A stretch of DNA of 64,000 nucleotides from Symbioplanes lichenis (GCF_030709675.1 NZ_JAUZQD010000017.1:124001-188000); one strand, 5' to 3'; positions 25,350-34,289 are shown, counted from the first letter of the stretch. Program-made: numbers and translations. The notes: a model not told the origin generated them from the letters alone.

Positions 25350-26756
25350 GTGACCGCTCCGCCACGCCCCGCTCCTGCTCCGGTCCGCCCGGCGCCGCCG
25401 GCCACGGGCGTTCCCGGCCCCCGGCACGCCGCCGCGGTCGCGGAGCCGCTGCCCCCGGGCAAGGTCCGCCGCAGCCGGGCCGCCTCGCGCCTGCGCCGGC
25501 TCGGGGCGCAGCGCGGCACGACGCCGGGCCGGTTGCGGTTGCTCCTGGCCGGTCTGCTGGCGCTCGGCCTGCTCACGGGCACGGCCGCCGCGGTCACGGC
25601 GGCCTCGGCCGCGTCGGCGACGGACCGGCTGCGCGACAACGCCCAGCCGCTGCTGCTCGAGGCGGAGACCGTCTTCTCGGCCCTGGCGGACGCCGACGCC
25701 ACCGCGGCCCAGGCGTTCCTGACCGGCGGGCTGGAGCCGGCCGACCTCACCCAGCGCTTCGACGACGACCTCGAGCGGGCGGCGACGGCCCTCACCTCGG
25801 CGGCGCGGCGCACGCCGGCGGAGGGCGGGGCCGGCGTGGCGATCCAGACCCTCAACGGCGGGCTCTCCCGGTACGCGGCCCTGGTCGCCACCGCCCGCGC
25901 GAACAACCGGCAGGGGCTGCCCGTGGGCGCCTCCTTCCTCGCCACGGCGTCCCAGCTCAACCGCGACCAGCTGCAGCCCGGGGCGGAGCAGCTGCTCCGG
26001 CTGGCGCAGCGGGAGGTGGCGGACGGCTACGGCGACGCGACCGCCCCGGGGTGGTCGCGGGTGCTGACCGTACTCATCGTCGTGCTGCTCGCCGCGCTGG
26101 TCGCCGTGCAGGTGCAGGTGAGCCGGATCAGCCGGCGCACGTTCAATGTCCCGCTGGTCGCCGCGACCGGGGTGACCCTGCTGCTCGCCGCCACGATGGC
26201 TTTCGTCTTCACGCTGCAGCGCGACCATCTGGCCGGCACCGCCGCCGACGGATCGCGGCCGATCGCGCTGCTGGCCGAGGCCCGGCTGCTGGCCCTGCGC
26301 GAGCGCGGCGACGAGGCGCTGACGCTCGTCTCCCGGTCCGGCGGCACCGGGCAGTACGAGACCGACTTCGACACCGCCGCCACGCGGATGCGCGAGGTGC
26401 TGGGCGACGCGGCCGCCGCGACGCGGGGCACCTCGGCGGCGCAGATGGTGGAGACCGCGCGGGACCGGCACACGGCCTACGCCACCGCGCACGCCCAGGT
26501 GCGCAAGCTCGACCAGGACGGCTCGTACGACGAGGCTGTGAACCTCGCCGTCGGTAAGGGCACCACCAGTACGTTCTCCGCGGTCACCGGCAGCCTGGAC
26601 TCCGCGCTGACCGACCGCCGCGAGGCGTTCGCCGACCAGATCGGCTCCGCCGGGCGGGGGCTCGGGGTGCTGACCGTGTTCGCCCCGCTGCTCGCGCTGG
26701 CCCTCTGCGTGCTGGCCGGCCTCGGCATCCGCGCCCGGCTGGAGGAATACCGATGA
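25350..26756 (+). CDS. glnX: GlnX-like membrane sensor protein
   Basis: A 468-aa integral membrane protein in the position of mycobacterial glnX (Rv0412c), directly ahead of glnH and, further on, pknG. Helices lie at about 62-86, 238-258, 267-290 and 438-460. Two helical extracytoplasmic loops of about 150 residues result, and their sequence looks like four-helix-bundle sensor domains (DRLRDNAQPLLLEAETVFSALADADATAAQ). In Mycobacterium, GlnX is proposed to pass the signal of GlnH ligand binding to PknG. There is no kinase or methyl-accepting domain. The N-terminal 50 residues are Pro/Arg-rich and cytoplasmic. Its stop overlaps the glnH start. Orthology rests on gene order and topology. Confidence 0.8.
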   Translation: MTAPPRPAPAPVRPAPPATGVPGPRHAAAVAEPLPPGKVRRSRAASRLRRLGAQRGTTPGRLRLLLAGLLALGLLTGTAAAVTAASAASATDRLRDNAQPLLLEAETVFSALADADATAAQAFLTGGLEPADLTQRFDDDLERAATALTSAARRTPAEGGAGVAIQTLNGGLSRYAALVATARANNRQGLPVGASFLATASQLNRDQLQPGAEQLLRLAQREVADGYGDATAPGWSRVLTVLIVVLLAALVAVQVQVSRISRRTFNVPLVAATGVTLLLAATMAFVFTLQRDHLAGTAADGSRPIALLAEARLLALRERGDEALTLVSRSGGTGQYETDFDTAATRMREVLGDAAAATRGTSAAQMVETARDRHTAYATAHAQVRKLDQDGSYDEAVNLAVGKGTTSTFSAVTGSLDSALTDRREAFADQIGSAGRGLGVLTVFAPLLALALCVLAGLGIRARLEEYR

Positions 26757-27724
26757 GGCGCTCCCCCGCGCTCGCCGTGACGCTGACGGCCCTGCTCGCG
26801 CTGACCGGGTGCGGCTCGGCGGCCGTGTCGCTGCCCGAGATCTCGCTGCCGCAGGCGCCGCCCGCCGCCACCCAGGCGCCCGCCCCGGCGGCCGCGTCGT
26901 GCAACCCGAAGGCCAGCCTGCGGCCCCCGGACGAGCTGCCGGAGCCGGGGAAGATGCCCGCGGGCTCGTACATGCGCACCATCCAGGACAAGGGCCAGCT
27001 GGTCGTCGGGACGGGCCAGGACACGCTGCTGTTCAGCTCGCGCAACCCGCTGACCGGCGCGGTCGAGGGCTTCGACGTCGACCTGGCGCGCCTGGTCGCG
27101 CAGGCCATCTTCGGCGACCCCGACAAGATCGACATTCGCGTGCTCGGGTACGCCGACCGCGTCACCGCCCCGCAGCAGGGCCGCGTGGATCTCGTCGCCG
27201 GCACGATGACCGCCACCTGTGCCCGCTGGACCCAGGCCGACTTCTCGTCCGTCTACTACCAGGCGGCCAAGCGCGTGCTCGTGTCGACCAACTCCGGGGC
27301 GCAGAGCCTGGCCGGGCTGGCCGGCGCCAAGGTGTGCGCGGCCCAGGGGTCGACGTCGTTGCAGACCATCGCGGCGTACAAGATGCCCAGCGTCACGGCC
27401 CTGCCGCTGGAGGCGGTGGCCCGGCCCACGTTCGGCGAGTGCCTGGTCGCGCTGCAACGCAACGAGGTGGCCGCGATCTCGGGCGACGACGCGGTGCTCG
27501 CGGGGCTGGCGGCCCAGGACCCGTACACCAAGGTCATCGGTCCTCGCCTCTCGGAGGAGCCCTATGCGATCGCGTTGTCGAAGAAGCACCCGGAGTTCAC
27601 CCGGTTCGTGAACGCTGTGCTCGCGAAGGCCCGCGCCGACGGCACGTGGCAGCGGACCTGGACGCGCTGGCTCGGCGACCTGGGCCCGGCCCCGCAGCCG
27701 CCCGCCGCCGAGTACAAGGACTGA
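26753..27724 (+). CDS. glnH: GlnH-like amino-acid-binding lipoprotein
   Basis: A 323-aa lipoprotein with lipobox LALTGC (Cys20) and a Pro/Ala linker to about residue 50. A family-3 solute-binding domain follows: GQLVVGTGQDTLLFSSRNPLTGAVEGFDVDLARLVAQAIFG, then VTAPQQGRVDLVAGTMTAT and WTQADFSSVYYQAAKRVLV. The mycobacterial homologue binds Asp and Glu and signals through GlnX to PknG. No uptake permease is present, which supports a sensing role. ATGA overlap with glnX. Confidence 0.88.
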   Translation: MRRSPALAVTLTALLALTGCGSAAVSLPEISLPQAPPAATQAPAPAAASCNPKASLRPPDELPEPGKMPAGSYMRTIQDKGQLVVGTGQDTLLFSSRNPLTGAVEGFDVDLARLVAQAIFGDPDKIDIRVLGYADRVTAPQQGRVDLVAGTMTATCARWTQADFSSVYYQAAKRVLVSTNSGAQSLAGLAGAKVCAAQGSTSLQTIAAYKMPSVTALPLEAVARPTFGECLVALQRNEVAAISGDDAVLAGLAAQDPYTKVIGPRLSEEPYAIALSKKHPEFTRFVNAVLAKARADGTWQRTWTRWLGDLGPAPQPPAAEYKD

Positions 27725-27732
27725 CCGCGCCG

Positions 27733-28917
27733 ATGACCCGACCCTCCCCCACCGACCGGGCCGACGCGGAGCTGGCCCGGCTCGAGCGGGCCGTGACCGC
27801 GATCGCCGCCAACCTGGTCGACCTCGACGACAACAGCGACCGCAAGGACCTCGACCGCGGCCCGCTGACCGGGCGGACGGCCCGCGAGTGGGCCGACGCG
27901 ACCACCGCGCTGACGCAGCTGTGGGACGGGTACGCCATGCTGACCGCCGTGATCAAGGAAGCCCGCGCCCTCCGCTCGCAGCGCCGCTTCTCCGACCGCG
28001 AGCGCGCCGAGTACGCCCACCGTGTGCTCGGCAGCTCGATCACGCTGTCGACGACCACCGTGCCGCTGGCCCGCCGCGGCCTGCTGGGGGCCCGGCATTC
28101 GAGCACCACGTGTACGCCCGGCGAGCTCCTCTCCGCGATGGAAGCCGCCTTCGCGACCGCCGTCGCCGTGGTCACCGAGGCCGGCGAGCACTGGCACCGC
28201 CTGATGCCCGCCGCCGCCGCGGCCGCCGCCCGGGTCGCGCACCTCAAGGGGCTGACCCGCTCGGTGACCCTGGAGGAGGCCGACCGGCGGCTGGACGGGT
28301 TCACCGCCGCGCTCGCCACCGACCCGCTGGGTTGCGACGAGACGACCCTCGACGCGGTGCTGTTCCTGCTGGAGAAGGCCGACGCCGAGCGGACCTCCGC
28401 CGGGGAGCTGCGCGAGTCGCTGGTGCAACGGCTGGCCGACGCGCACAAGCTCGCCGCCGGGCTGGCCGGGGCCGCGCGGACCGCCGCGGCGGCCGAGCAC
28501 GCGGCGGGCACCCGCTTCAGCGAGCACGACCTGGTCGTGCCGGGCGGCCCCGACCTGCGCCCGGATCTGGTCGCGCTGGACGCCCTGGCCGCGGCGGGCC
28601 AGTGGGACGCGATGAGCCCCCGCCTGGCAGCATGGACGCGCGCGGCCCGGGAACGGCTCGCCGCGCTGGAAGCGGCCACCGCGCACAACACCGGGCTGCT
28701 GGCCCAGCGCAACGAGCTGCGCGGGCGGTTCTCGGCGTACCGGGCGAAGGCGGCCGGGCGCGGTCTGGCCGAGGACGCCACGCTCGCGCCGCTGGCCGCG
28801 CGGGTGCAGGAGGTGCTGACCACGGCACCGTGCGCGCTGGAGGAGGCGCGGACGGCGGTGGCGGCCTATCAGGAGGCGGTGACGGCGCTGACCCGTCCGA
28901 CGGAGGTCCGGCCATGA
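27733..28917 (+). CDS. helical protein of unknown function in pknG operon
   Basis: A 394-aa soluble protein that I do not assign to a family. It is almost entirely helical, Ala/Leu/Arg/Glu-rich, with likely coiled coils at about 5-30, 200-260 and 300-390. There is no membrane segment and no zinc motif. One Cys pair (TTCTPGE, LGCDETT) is the only cysteine content in the first two thirds. The gene starts 8 nt after glnH and ends with an ATGA overlap with the kinase gene, so it is made together with both. A scaffold or adaptor role between sensor and kinase is a guess from position. Confidence 0.8.
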   Translation: MTRPSPTDRADAELARLERAVTAIAANLVDLDDNSDRKDLDRGPLTGRTAREWADATTALTQLWDGYAMLTAVIKEARALRSQRRFSDRERAEYAHRVLGSSITLSTTTVPLARRGLLGARHSSTTCTPGELLSAMEAAFATAVAVVTEAGEHWHRLMPAAAAAAARVAHLKGLTRSVTLEEADRRLDGFTAALATDPLGCDETTLDAVLFLLEKADAERTSAGELRESLVQRLADAHKLAAGLAGAARTAAAAEHAAGTRFSEHDLVVPGGPDLRPDLVALDALAAAGQWDAMSPRLAAWTRAARERLAALEAATAHNTGLLAQRNELRGRFSAYRAKAAGRGLAEDATLAPLAARVQEVLTTAPCALEEARTAVAAYQEAVTALTRPTEVRP

Positions 28918-31181
28918 GGTGTGCGCGCAACTGCCGGGGCACCATCGAGGACGGCTACTGCAACACGTGCGGCATGGCGCCGTCGAAGAACGCGCCGGCG
29001 CCGGCCGCCACTCCGGTTCCGGCCCCGGCCCCCGCGCCCGGTGGCGGGTCCGAGCGCACGGCGACGGCCCGCCGGCCCCGGTCGTCGGCGACCCGGAGCG
29101 CGGGGCGGAGCACAGCGCTCAGCACCCGTACGGGCGGATCGGCCCGCACCGGCAGCAGCCGCACCGGATCGCGGCGGCGCTTCGGGGGCGGGCTGGTGGA
29201 CGTCGCGCCCCTGCCGCCGCGCGACCCGGCCGGCGCCGTCATGCCCGTGGCCGAGGTGCCCGAGGACAAGCGCTACTGCCCGAACTGCAACAACCCGGTC
29301 GGCCGCGCGCGGGGGGACCGCCCCGGGCGTACCTCCGGCTTCTGCCCGTCCTGCGGCGAGCCCTTCGACTTCGCGCCCAAGCTGTCGCCCGGTGACCTGG
29401 TCGCCGGGCAGTATGTCGTGGTCGGCGCGCTCGCGCACGGCGGGCTCGGGTGGATCCACCTGGCCACCGACCGCAACGTGTCGGACCGCTGGGTGGTGCT
29501 CAAGGGCCTGCTCAACGCGGGCAGCGCCGACGCCCTGGCCGCCGCGGTGGCCGAGCGGCGGTTCCTGGCCGAGGTCGAGCACCCGGGCATCGTCAAGATC
29601 TACAATTTCGTCGAGCACGACGGCGCCGGCTACATCGTCATGGAGTACGTCGGCGGCGCCTCGCTCAAGGACATCCTCAAGCAGCGCTGGGCCCGCGCCG
29701 GGCATCCCGACCCGATGCCGGTCGACCAGGCGCTGGCCTACGTCCTGGAGATCATGCCCGCCTTCGGCTACCTGCACGACCGCGGGCTGATCTACTGCGA
29801 CTTCAAGCCCGACAACGTCATCCAGACCGGCGACCAGGTCAAGATGATCGACCTCGGCGGCGTGGTGCACATCGACGACCAAGATGCCGCCCTGTACGGC
29901 ACCCTGGGTTACCAGGCACCGGAGATCGCGCAGGCCGGGCCGTCGCCGCAGAGCGACATCTACACGATCGGCCGGACGCTGGCGGTACTCGCCACCGACT
30001 TCCGCACCGTGCAGACCGTCCACCGCGACAGCCTGCCCGCGCGCGACGAGGTCGACGTCTACCAGCGGCACGAGTCGTTCTATCGGCTGCTGCAGCGCGC
30101 GACCCGCCCCGACCCGGCCGAGCGGTTCGTCGACACCGCCGAGATGACCGAGCAGATGCTCGGCGTGCTGCGCGAGGTCCTGGCGACCGACGGCACACCC
30201 CGGCCGGCTCCCTCGCGCTTGTTCACGGGCGAGCTGCGCACCGACGTACGCCCCCAGGCCGGGCACGAGCACGACGACGGGCCGGACTGGCGCTGGCTGC
30301 CCGTGCCGCTCGTGGACCTCGCCGACCCGGCCGCCGCGTTCCTCGCCTCGGTCACGGTCACCGATCCGCGGGCGGTGCTGGCGCTGCTGGGGCGGGCGCC
30401 GGAGCACACCGCCGAGGTGCAGTTGCGGGCGCTCCGGGCGTACATCGATCTGGGCCGCGACGCCCACGCGGAGGCCGCGCGGCTGCTCAACGCGATCGTC
30501 ACCGAGTTCGGCCACGACTGGCGGGTCGCCTGGTACGAGGGGCTGCTCGCGCTGGCCGGCGGCGACACCGGCCGGGCCCGGGACCGCTTCGACGCCGTCT
30601 ACTCCGCGCTGCCGGGCGAGCCGGCCCCCAAGCTGGCGCTGGGGCTGAGCCTGGAGGCGGCCGGGCGGCACGCCGAGGCGGCGGAGTACTACGACGTGGT
30701 GAGCCGCACCGATCCCGCGTACACCACGGCGGCGGGCGGGCTGGCCCGATGCCGGCTGGAGGCGGGCGACCGCGACGGGGCGGTCGAGGCGTACAACCGG
30801 GTGCCCGGCACGTCCGCGGCGTACCGGAGCTCGCAGGTCGGCGCGGTGCGGGCGCTGGTCCGGGCGCGGCAGGGCAGCCTGGCCGACGTGACGGCGCTGG
30901 CCACGGCGGCCGGCATGATCGAGCGTCTCGAGATGGAGACCGCGCAGCTGGCGGCGTTGCGGGCGGAGTTGCTGGAGCGGGCGTTGACGGCTTTGACCAA
31001 CGGGGCGAAGCTCCCCGGGACTGTGCTCGGGGACACCGCCGCACGCGGGCCCGCGGCCGAGCGGGACGTGCGGTTCGCGCTCGAGGCCGCGTACCGGGAA
31101 ATGGCGCGCGCGGCCGCGGGGTTCGAGAAGATCCGCCTGGTCGACCTGGCCAACGCGGCCCGGCCGAGGACCCGCACGTGA
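28914..31181 (+). CDS. pknG: PknG-like serine/threonine protein kinase
   Basis: A 755-aa soluble kinase with the PknG plan. It has an N-terminal zinc ribbon (CARNC, then CNTCG, residues 3-19), a basic Ser/Thr/Arg-rich linker and a second rubredoxin-like ribbon (CPNC at 122, CPSC at 144). The kinase domain spans about 165-430 and a TPR-type helical domain runs to the end. Catalytic Lys197 (VVLKGLL), the loop YCDFKPDN with Asp296, and Asp313 in DLGG are present. As in PknG, the Arg of HRD is absent and DFG reads DLG. Mycobacterial PknG phosphorylates the FHA protein GarA to control glutamate metabolism. Here an FHA gene ends the same operon and is the likely substrate. It overlaps the genes on both sides by 4 nt. 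Confidence 0.92.
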   Translation: MRCARNCRGTIEDGYCNTCGMAPSKNAPAPAATPVPAPAPAPGGGSERTATARRPRSSATRSAGRSTALSTRTGGSARTGSSRTGSRRRFGGGLVDVAPLPPRDPAGAVMPVAEVPEDKRYCPNCNNPVGRARGDRPGRTSGFCPSCGEPFDFAPKLSPGDLVAGQYVVVGALAHGGLGWIHLATDRNVSDRWVVLKGLLNAGSADALAAAVAERRFLAEVEHPGIVKIYNFVEHDGAGYIVMEYVGGASLKDILKQRWARAGHPDPMPVDQALAYVLEIMPAFGYLHDRGLIYCDFKPDNVIQTGDQVKMIDLGGVVHIDDQDAALYGTLGYQAPEIAQAGPSPQSDIYTIGRTLAVLATDFRTVQTVHRDSLPARDEVDVYQRHESFYRLLQRATRPDPAERFVDTAEMTEQMLGVLREVLATDGTPRPAPSRLFTGELRTDVRPQAGHEHDDGPDWRWLPVPLVDLADPAAAFLASVTVTDPRAVLALLGRAPEHTAEVQLRALRAYIDLGRDAHAEAARLLNAIVTEFGHDWRVAWYEGLLALAGGDTGRARDRFDAVYSALPGEPAPKLALGLSLEAAGRHAEAAEYYDVVSRTDPAYTTAAGGLARCRLEAGDRDGAVEAYNRVPGTSAAYRSSQVGAVRALVRARQGSLADVTALATAAGMIERLEMETAQLAALRAELLERALTALTNGAKLPGTVLGDTAARGPAAERDVRFALEAAYREMARAAAGFEKIRLVDLANAARPRTRT

Positions 31182-32137
31182 GCGCCCCGGCCGACTGCGC
31201 GGCCTGCGCCGACGAACGCGCGGCGGGCGCGGCCTTCTGCGAGAGCTGCGGGCAGGCCCTCGCCACGGGCGCGGAGCGGGAGCCGGGCACCGACTGTGCG
31301 GCCTGCGGAGCCACGGGCACGGTCGGCGCCGACGGGTACTGCGAGAATTGCGGCATGCTCGCCGGCCGGCCCCGGGACCACGTCGAGGCGGACGCCCACG
31401 AGGTGGCCGCCGCGGTGAGCGACCGCGGGCTCCGGCACCACCGCAACGAGGACGCCATGTGGCTGGCCGTGCGCGGGAGCGACGCCGACATCGTGGTCTG
31501 CGACGGGGTGTCCGCGTCCTTCGACCCCGACGTCGCCTCCGAGACGGCCGCCGAGACCGCGGGCAAGGTGCTCGCCGGTCCCGCCGACGACGTGGCGGCA
31601 CACGTGGGCGCGGCGATCAGTGCCGCGGCCGACGCGGTGGCCGCCCTGGCCGGCTCCGGCGACCCGCGCCGGGCCGCGTCCAACCCCGCCTGCACGATCG
31701 TCGCGGCCTGCCGGCGCGGGGACACCATCGGGTACGGGTGGGTGGGCGACAGCCGGGCGTACTGGGTGCCCGCGTCCGGAGCGGCGAGCCGACTCACCGA
31801 GGACGACTCGTGGGCCGCGCACGCCATCGCCCTCGGCATCGACCCGGCGGCCGCGATGAACGCCCCCAACGCCCACGCCATCACCGCCTGGCTCGGCGCC
31901 GACGCGGGCACCGTGCGCCCCCGGACCGGCACCCTGCGCCCGGACGGGCCCGGCACGCTGGTCCTGTGCTCGGACGGCCTGTGGAACTACCTCGTCCCGC
32001 TCGACGACTTCGCCGCCGCCGTCCGGACGGCCGTCCGCGACCACCCCGCGCCGCTCGAGGCCGCGCGGGCGCTCGTGACGCTCGCCGTCGACGCGGGCGG
32101 CGCCGACAACATCACCGTCGCTCTGCTTGCCGTCTAG
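31178..32137 (+). CDS. PP2C-type protein phosphatase with double zinc ribbon
   Basis: A 319-aa metal-dependent Ser/Thr phosphatase. Residues 7-60 carry two CxxC-type ribbons; the second (CAACGATGTVGADGYCENCGM) closely resembles the N-terminal ribbon of the kinase. The catalytic domain (about 72-319) has the metal-binding Asp residues in RNEDAM, VVCDGVS, VGDSRAYW, CSDGLW and ADNIT. It should reverse the action of the PknG-like kinase on shared targets. The GTG start overlaps the kinase stop (GTGA). Confidence 0.92.
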   Translation: MSAPADCAACADERAAGAAFCESCGQALATGAEREPGTDCAACGATGTVGADGYCENCGMLAGRPRDHVEADAHEVAAAVSDRGLRHHRNEDAMWLAVRGSDADIVVCDGVSASFDPDVASETAAETAGKVLAGPADDVAAHVGAAISAAADAVAALAGSGDPRRAASNPACTIVAACRRGDTIGYGWVGDSRAYWVPASGAASRLTEDDSWAAHAIALGIDPAAAMNAPNAHAITAWLGADAGTVRPRTGTLRPDGPGTLVLCSDGLWNYLVPLDDFAAAVRTAVRDHPAPLEAARALVTLAVDAGGADNITVALLAV

Positions 32138-32148
32138 GGAGGATGTGC

Positions 32149-33414
32149 ATGGCCTACACCGCCGAAGCGTTCCAGAACGAGTACCTCGCCCTGGGCGCCA
32201 CCGAGGTCGACGCCATCGTCACCGTCACGTCGACCGGGGCGGAGGGCGGGCGGCGGACCAGCGGCGCGACCGAGATCATCATCGTGGACTGCTCGGGCTC
32301 GATGCAGGCCGAGGGCCGGATGGCCGCCGCCCGGCACGCCGCCAAGGCCGCGGTCGGGTGCATCGACGACGGCGTCCACTTCGCGATCATCGCCGGCGTC
32401 AGCACCGCCCAGCAGCTCTTCCCCGACCCCGGCGAGCTGGCCGTCGCCTCGCCGCAGACCCGCGCGGAGGCCGTCCGGGCGATCGACCGGCTGCAGGCCA
32501 ACGGGGGTACGGCCATGGGCGCCTGGCTCAAGCTGGCGCACCGGCTCTTCGGGCTGCGCCCGGGCGACATCGCCCACGCGATCCTGCTGACCGACGGGGA
32601 GAACGGCGAGTACGGCGGTTACCTGGAGAGCGTGCTGACCGAGATCGGCGGCTCGTTCACGTGCGACTGCCGGGGCGTCGGCACCAACTGGCAGGTCTCC
32701 GAGCTGCGCAAGATCGCCAACGCGCTGCTCGGCACGGTGGACATCGTGGCCCGGCCGGAGGACCTCGCCACCGCCTTCGAGCAGATGATGACCGCCGCCA
32801 TGAGCAAGACCAGCGGCGACGTCCAGCTCAAGGTGTGGACCCCGATCAAGGCGGTGATCCGCTTCGTCAAGCAGGTCGAGCCGCAGGTCGTGGATCTCAC
32901 CGGCAAGCGGGTCGAGGAGGGCCCGCGTACGGGTCTCTACCCGCTCGGCGCGTGGGGCGCGGAGAGCCGCGACTACCACATCTGCGTGCAGGTCCCGGCG
33001 GGCATGTCCGGTGACGAGATGCTCGCCGCCCGGCTGTCCGTGATGGAGGGCGACACGGTCCTCACCCAAGCCCTGGTCCGCGCGGTGTGGACCGGCGACG
33101 CGGCGCTGTCCACGCGCATCAACCGGCAGGTGGCCCACTACACCGGGCAGGCCGAGCTGGCCGAGGCCATCCAGGCCGGCATCGAGGCCCGCAAGCACGG
33201 CGACGACCACACCGCGACGATCAAATTCGGCCGGGCGGCCCAGCTGGCCCATCAGAGCGGCAACAAGGCCACCGAGGACCTGCTGTCGACGGTGGTCGAC
33301 ATCGAGGACGCCGCCACCGGGACGGTCCGGCTCCGCCGCAAGATCGACGCGGCCGACGAGATGGCCCTCGACACCCGGTCCACCAAGACCGTCCGGGTGG
33401 GACGGCAGCAGTGA
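32149..33414 (+). CDS. VWA-domain protein (TerY-like context)
   Basis: A 421-aa cytoplasmic protein with a von Willebrand A domain at about 40-225. The MIDAS motif is complete: VDCSGSM with Asp47, Thr in NGGTAMG and Asp in LLTDGEN. A beta-rich domain follows, then a helical tail (about 340-400, AELAEAIQAGIEARKHGDDHTATIKFGRAAQLA). A VWA protein together with a kinase and a PP2C phosphatase is the arrangement of TerY-P triads. AGGGAGG stands 6 nt before the ATG at 32149, which is preferred to an ATG 6 nt earlier. Its stop overlaps the FHA start. Confidence 0.9.
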   Translation: MAYTAEAFQNEYLALGATEVDAIVTVTSTGAEGGRRTSGATEIIIVDCSGSMQAEGRMAAARHAAKAAVGCIDDGVHFAIIAGVSTAQQLFPDPGELAVASPQTRAEAVRAIDRLQANGGTAMGAWLKLAHRLFGLRPGDIAHAILLTDGENGEYGGYLESVLTEIGGSFTCDCRGVGTNWQVSELRKIANALLGTVDIVARPEDLATAFEQMMTAAMSKTSGDVQLKVWTPIKAVIRFVKQVEPQVVDLTGKRVEEGPRTGLYPLGAWGAESRDYHICVQVPAGMSGDEMLAARLSVMEGDTVLTQALVRAVWTGDAALSTRINRQVAHYTGQAELAEAIQAGIEARKHGDDHTATIKFGRAAQLAHQSGNKATEDLLSTVVDIEDAATGTVRLRRKIDAADEMALDTRSTKTVRVGRQQ

Positions 33415-34127
33415 CCGCGACCTGCCCCAAGGGCCACGAGTCGGAGACGGACGACTTCTGCGACGTGTGCGGTGCGAAGATCGGTGCGCCCGCCCCGGCG
33501 CCCGTGCCCGCCGCCACCTCGGCCGCACCCGCCGCCGGCGCTGACCCCTGCCCGCACTGCGGGATGCCCCGGCTCAGCGCGGGCCGCTTCTGCGAGGACT
33601 GCGGGTACGACTACCAGACCGGCAAGGTGCCCGTCCTGAGCGCGGCGCCCCCGGTCTTTGCTCCCCCGGCCCCCGCCCCCTCGGCCTCCGTCCCCTCGGC
33701 CTCCGCCCCCTCGGCCTCCGCCCCTTCGGCTCCCGTCCCGGACGCTGAGTGGACAGCCACGGTGGCGGCGGACCGCGACTACTTCGAGGCGAACGGCATC
33801 GAGGGCGTCGACTTCCCGGAGAAGACATCGACGCGCGAGGTGACCCTCACCCCGCCCCAGCTGCGCATCGGCCGCCGCAGCGTCGCCAAGGGCACCACGC
33901 CCGACATCGACCTCAGCGAGGACGACCCCGGCGTCTCCCACAACCAGGCGCTGCTCACCCAGAGCGTGAGCGGGGTGTGGCTGGTCGCCGACCTGGGCTC
34001 GACGAACGGCACGTACCTGAACGACGAGCAGACCCCGCTCGCCGAGGGTCACAGCCGCCCCCTCGCCGACGGCGACCGCGTCCACGTCGGCGCCTGGACG
34101 ACGATCACCCTGCACGCTCCGGCCTAG
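33411..34127 (+). CDS. zinc-ribbon FHA-domain protein (GarA-like role)
   Basis: A 238-aa protein. Residues 5-21 and 47-65 are two zinc ribbons (CPKGH, CDVCG; CPHCG, CEDCG). Residues 80-110 are a low-complexity Pro/Ser/Ala repeat. The FHA domain spans about 145-238, with RIGRRS, GVSHNQA, LGSTNGTYLN and GDRVHVG, which reads phosphothreonine. Just before the domain lies EKTSTREVTL, a Thr-rich stretch where GarA-type proteins carry their kinase target site. A phosphorylation switch by the operon kinase is a reasonable inference, but the exact GarA motif is not there. The final G of the TAG stop is the first base of a MITE-like element. Confidence 0.9.
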   Translation: MTATCPKGHESETDDFCDVCGAKIGAPAPAPVPAATSAAPAAGADPCPHCGMPRLSAGRFCEDCGYDYQTGKVPVLSAAPPVFAPPAPAPSASVPSASAPSASAPSAPVPDAEWTATVAADRDYFEANGIEGVDFPEKTSTREVTLTPPQLRIGRRSVAKGTTPDIDLSEDDPGVSHNQALLTQSVSGVWLVADLGSTNGTYLNDEQTPLAEGHSRPLADGDRVHVGAWTTITLHAPA

Positions 34128-34289
34128 GGTCTGTTTCGGACGGGGCGTCGGAGCGAGGCCGAGTCCAGGTTTCGTCTGGGTGTGCGCCGCGGGCGCCCTC
34201 ATCCCGGTGTTGGATGGGGGTGTTCGCGGCGTGCGGCCAGGCGGAAGCTGGGCCGGCCGCAGCCCGGCGATCCCGTCCGAAACAGACCC
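34127..34289. mobile_element. MITE-like palindromic element, 163 bp
   Basis: Perfect 18-bp terminal inverted repeats (GGGTCTGTTTCGGACGGG at 34127-34144, its complement at 34272-34289) enclose a segment that is itself an imperfect palindrome over most of its length. CTA and TTA flank the ends, a near-match to a 3-bp target duplication such as IS5-type elements make. No protein is encoded. It fills the whole gap between two convergent genes and completes the stop codon of the left one. As RNA it would form a long hairpin and could terminate transcription both ways. The parent transposon is not in the window. Confidence 0.7.

Noticed and set aside
34127..34289. Palindrome considered as an ordinary intrinsic terminator only
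   Set aside because: Stem arms of about 80 nt with perfect 18-bp outer repeats and flanking CTA/TTA are far longer than a terminator hairpin. A termination role is possible, but origin as an inserted element fits better.
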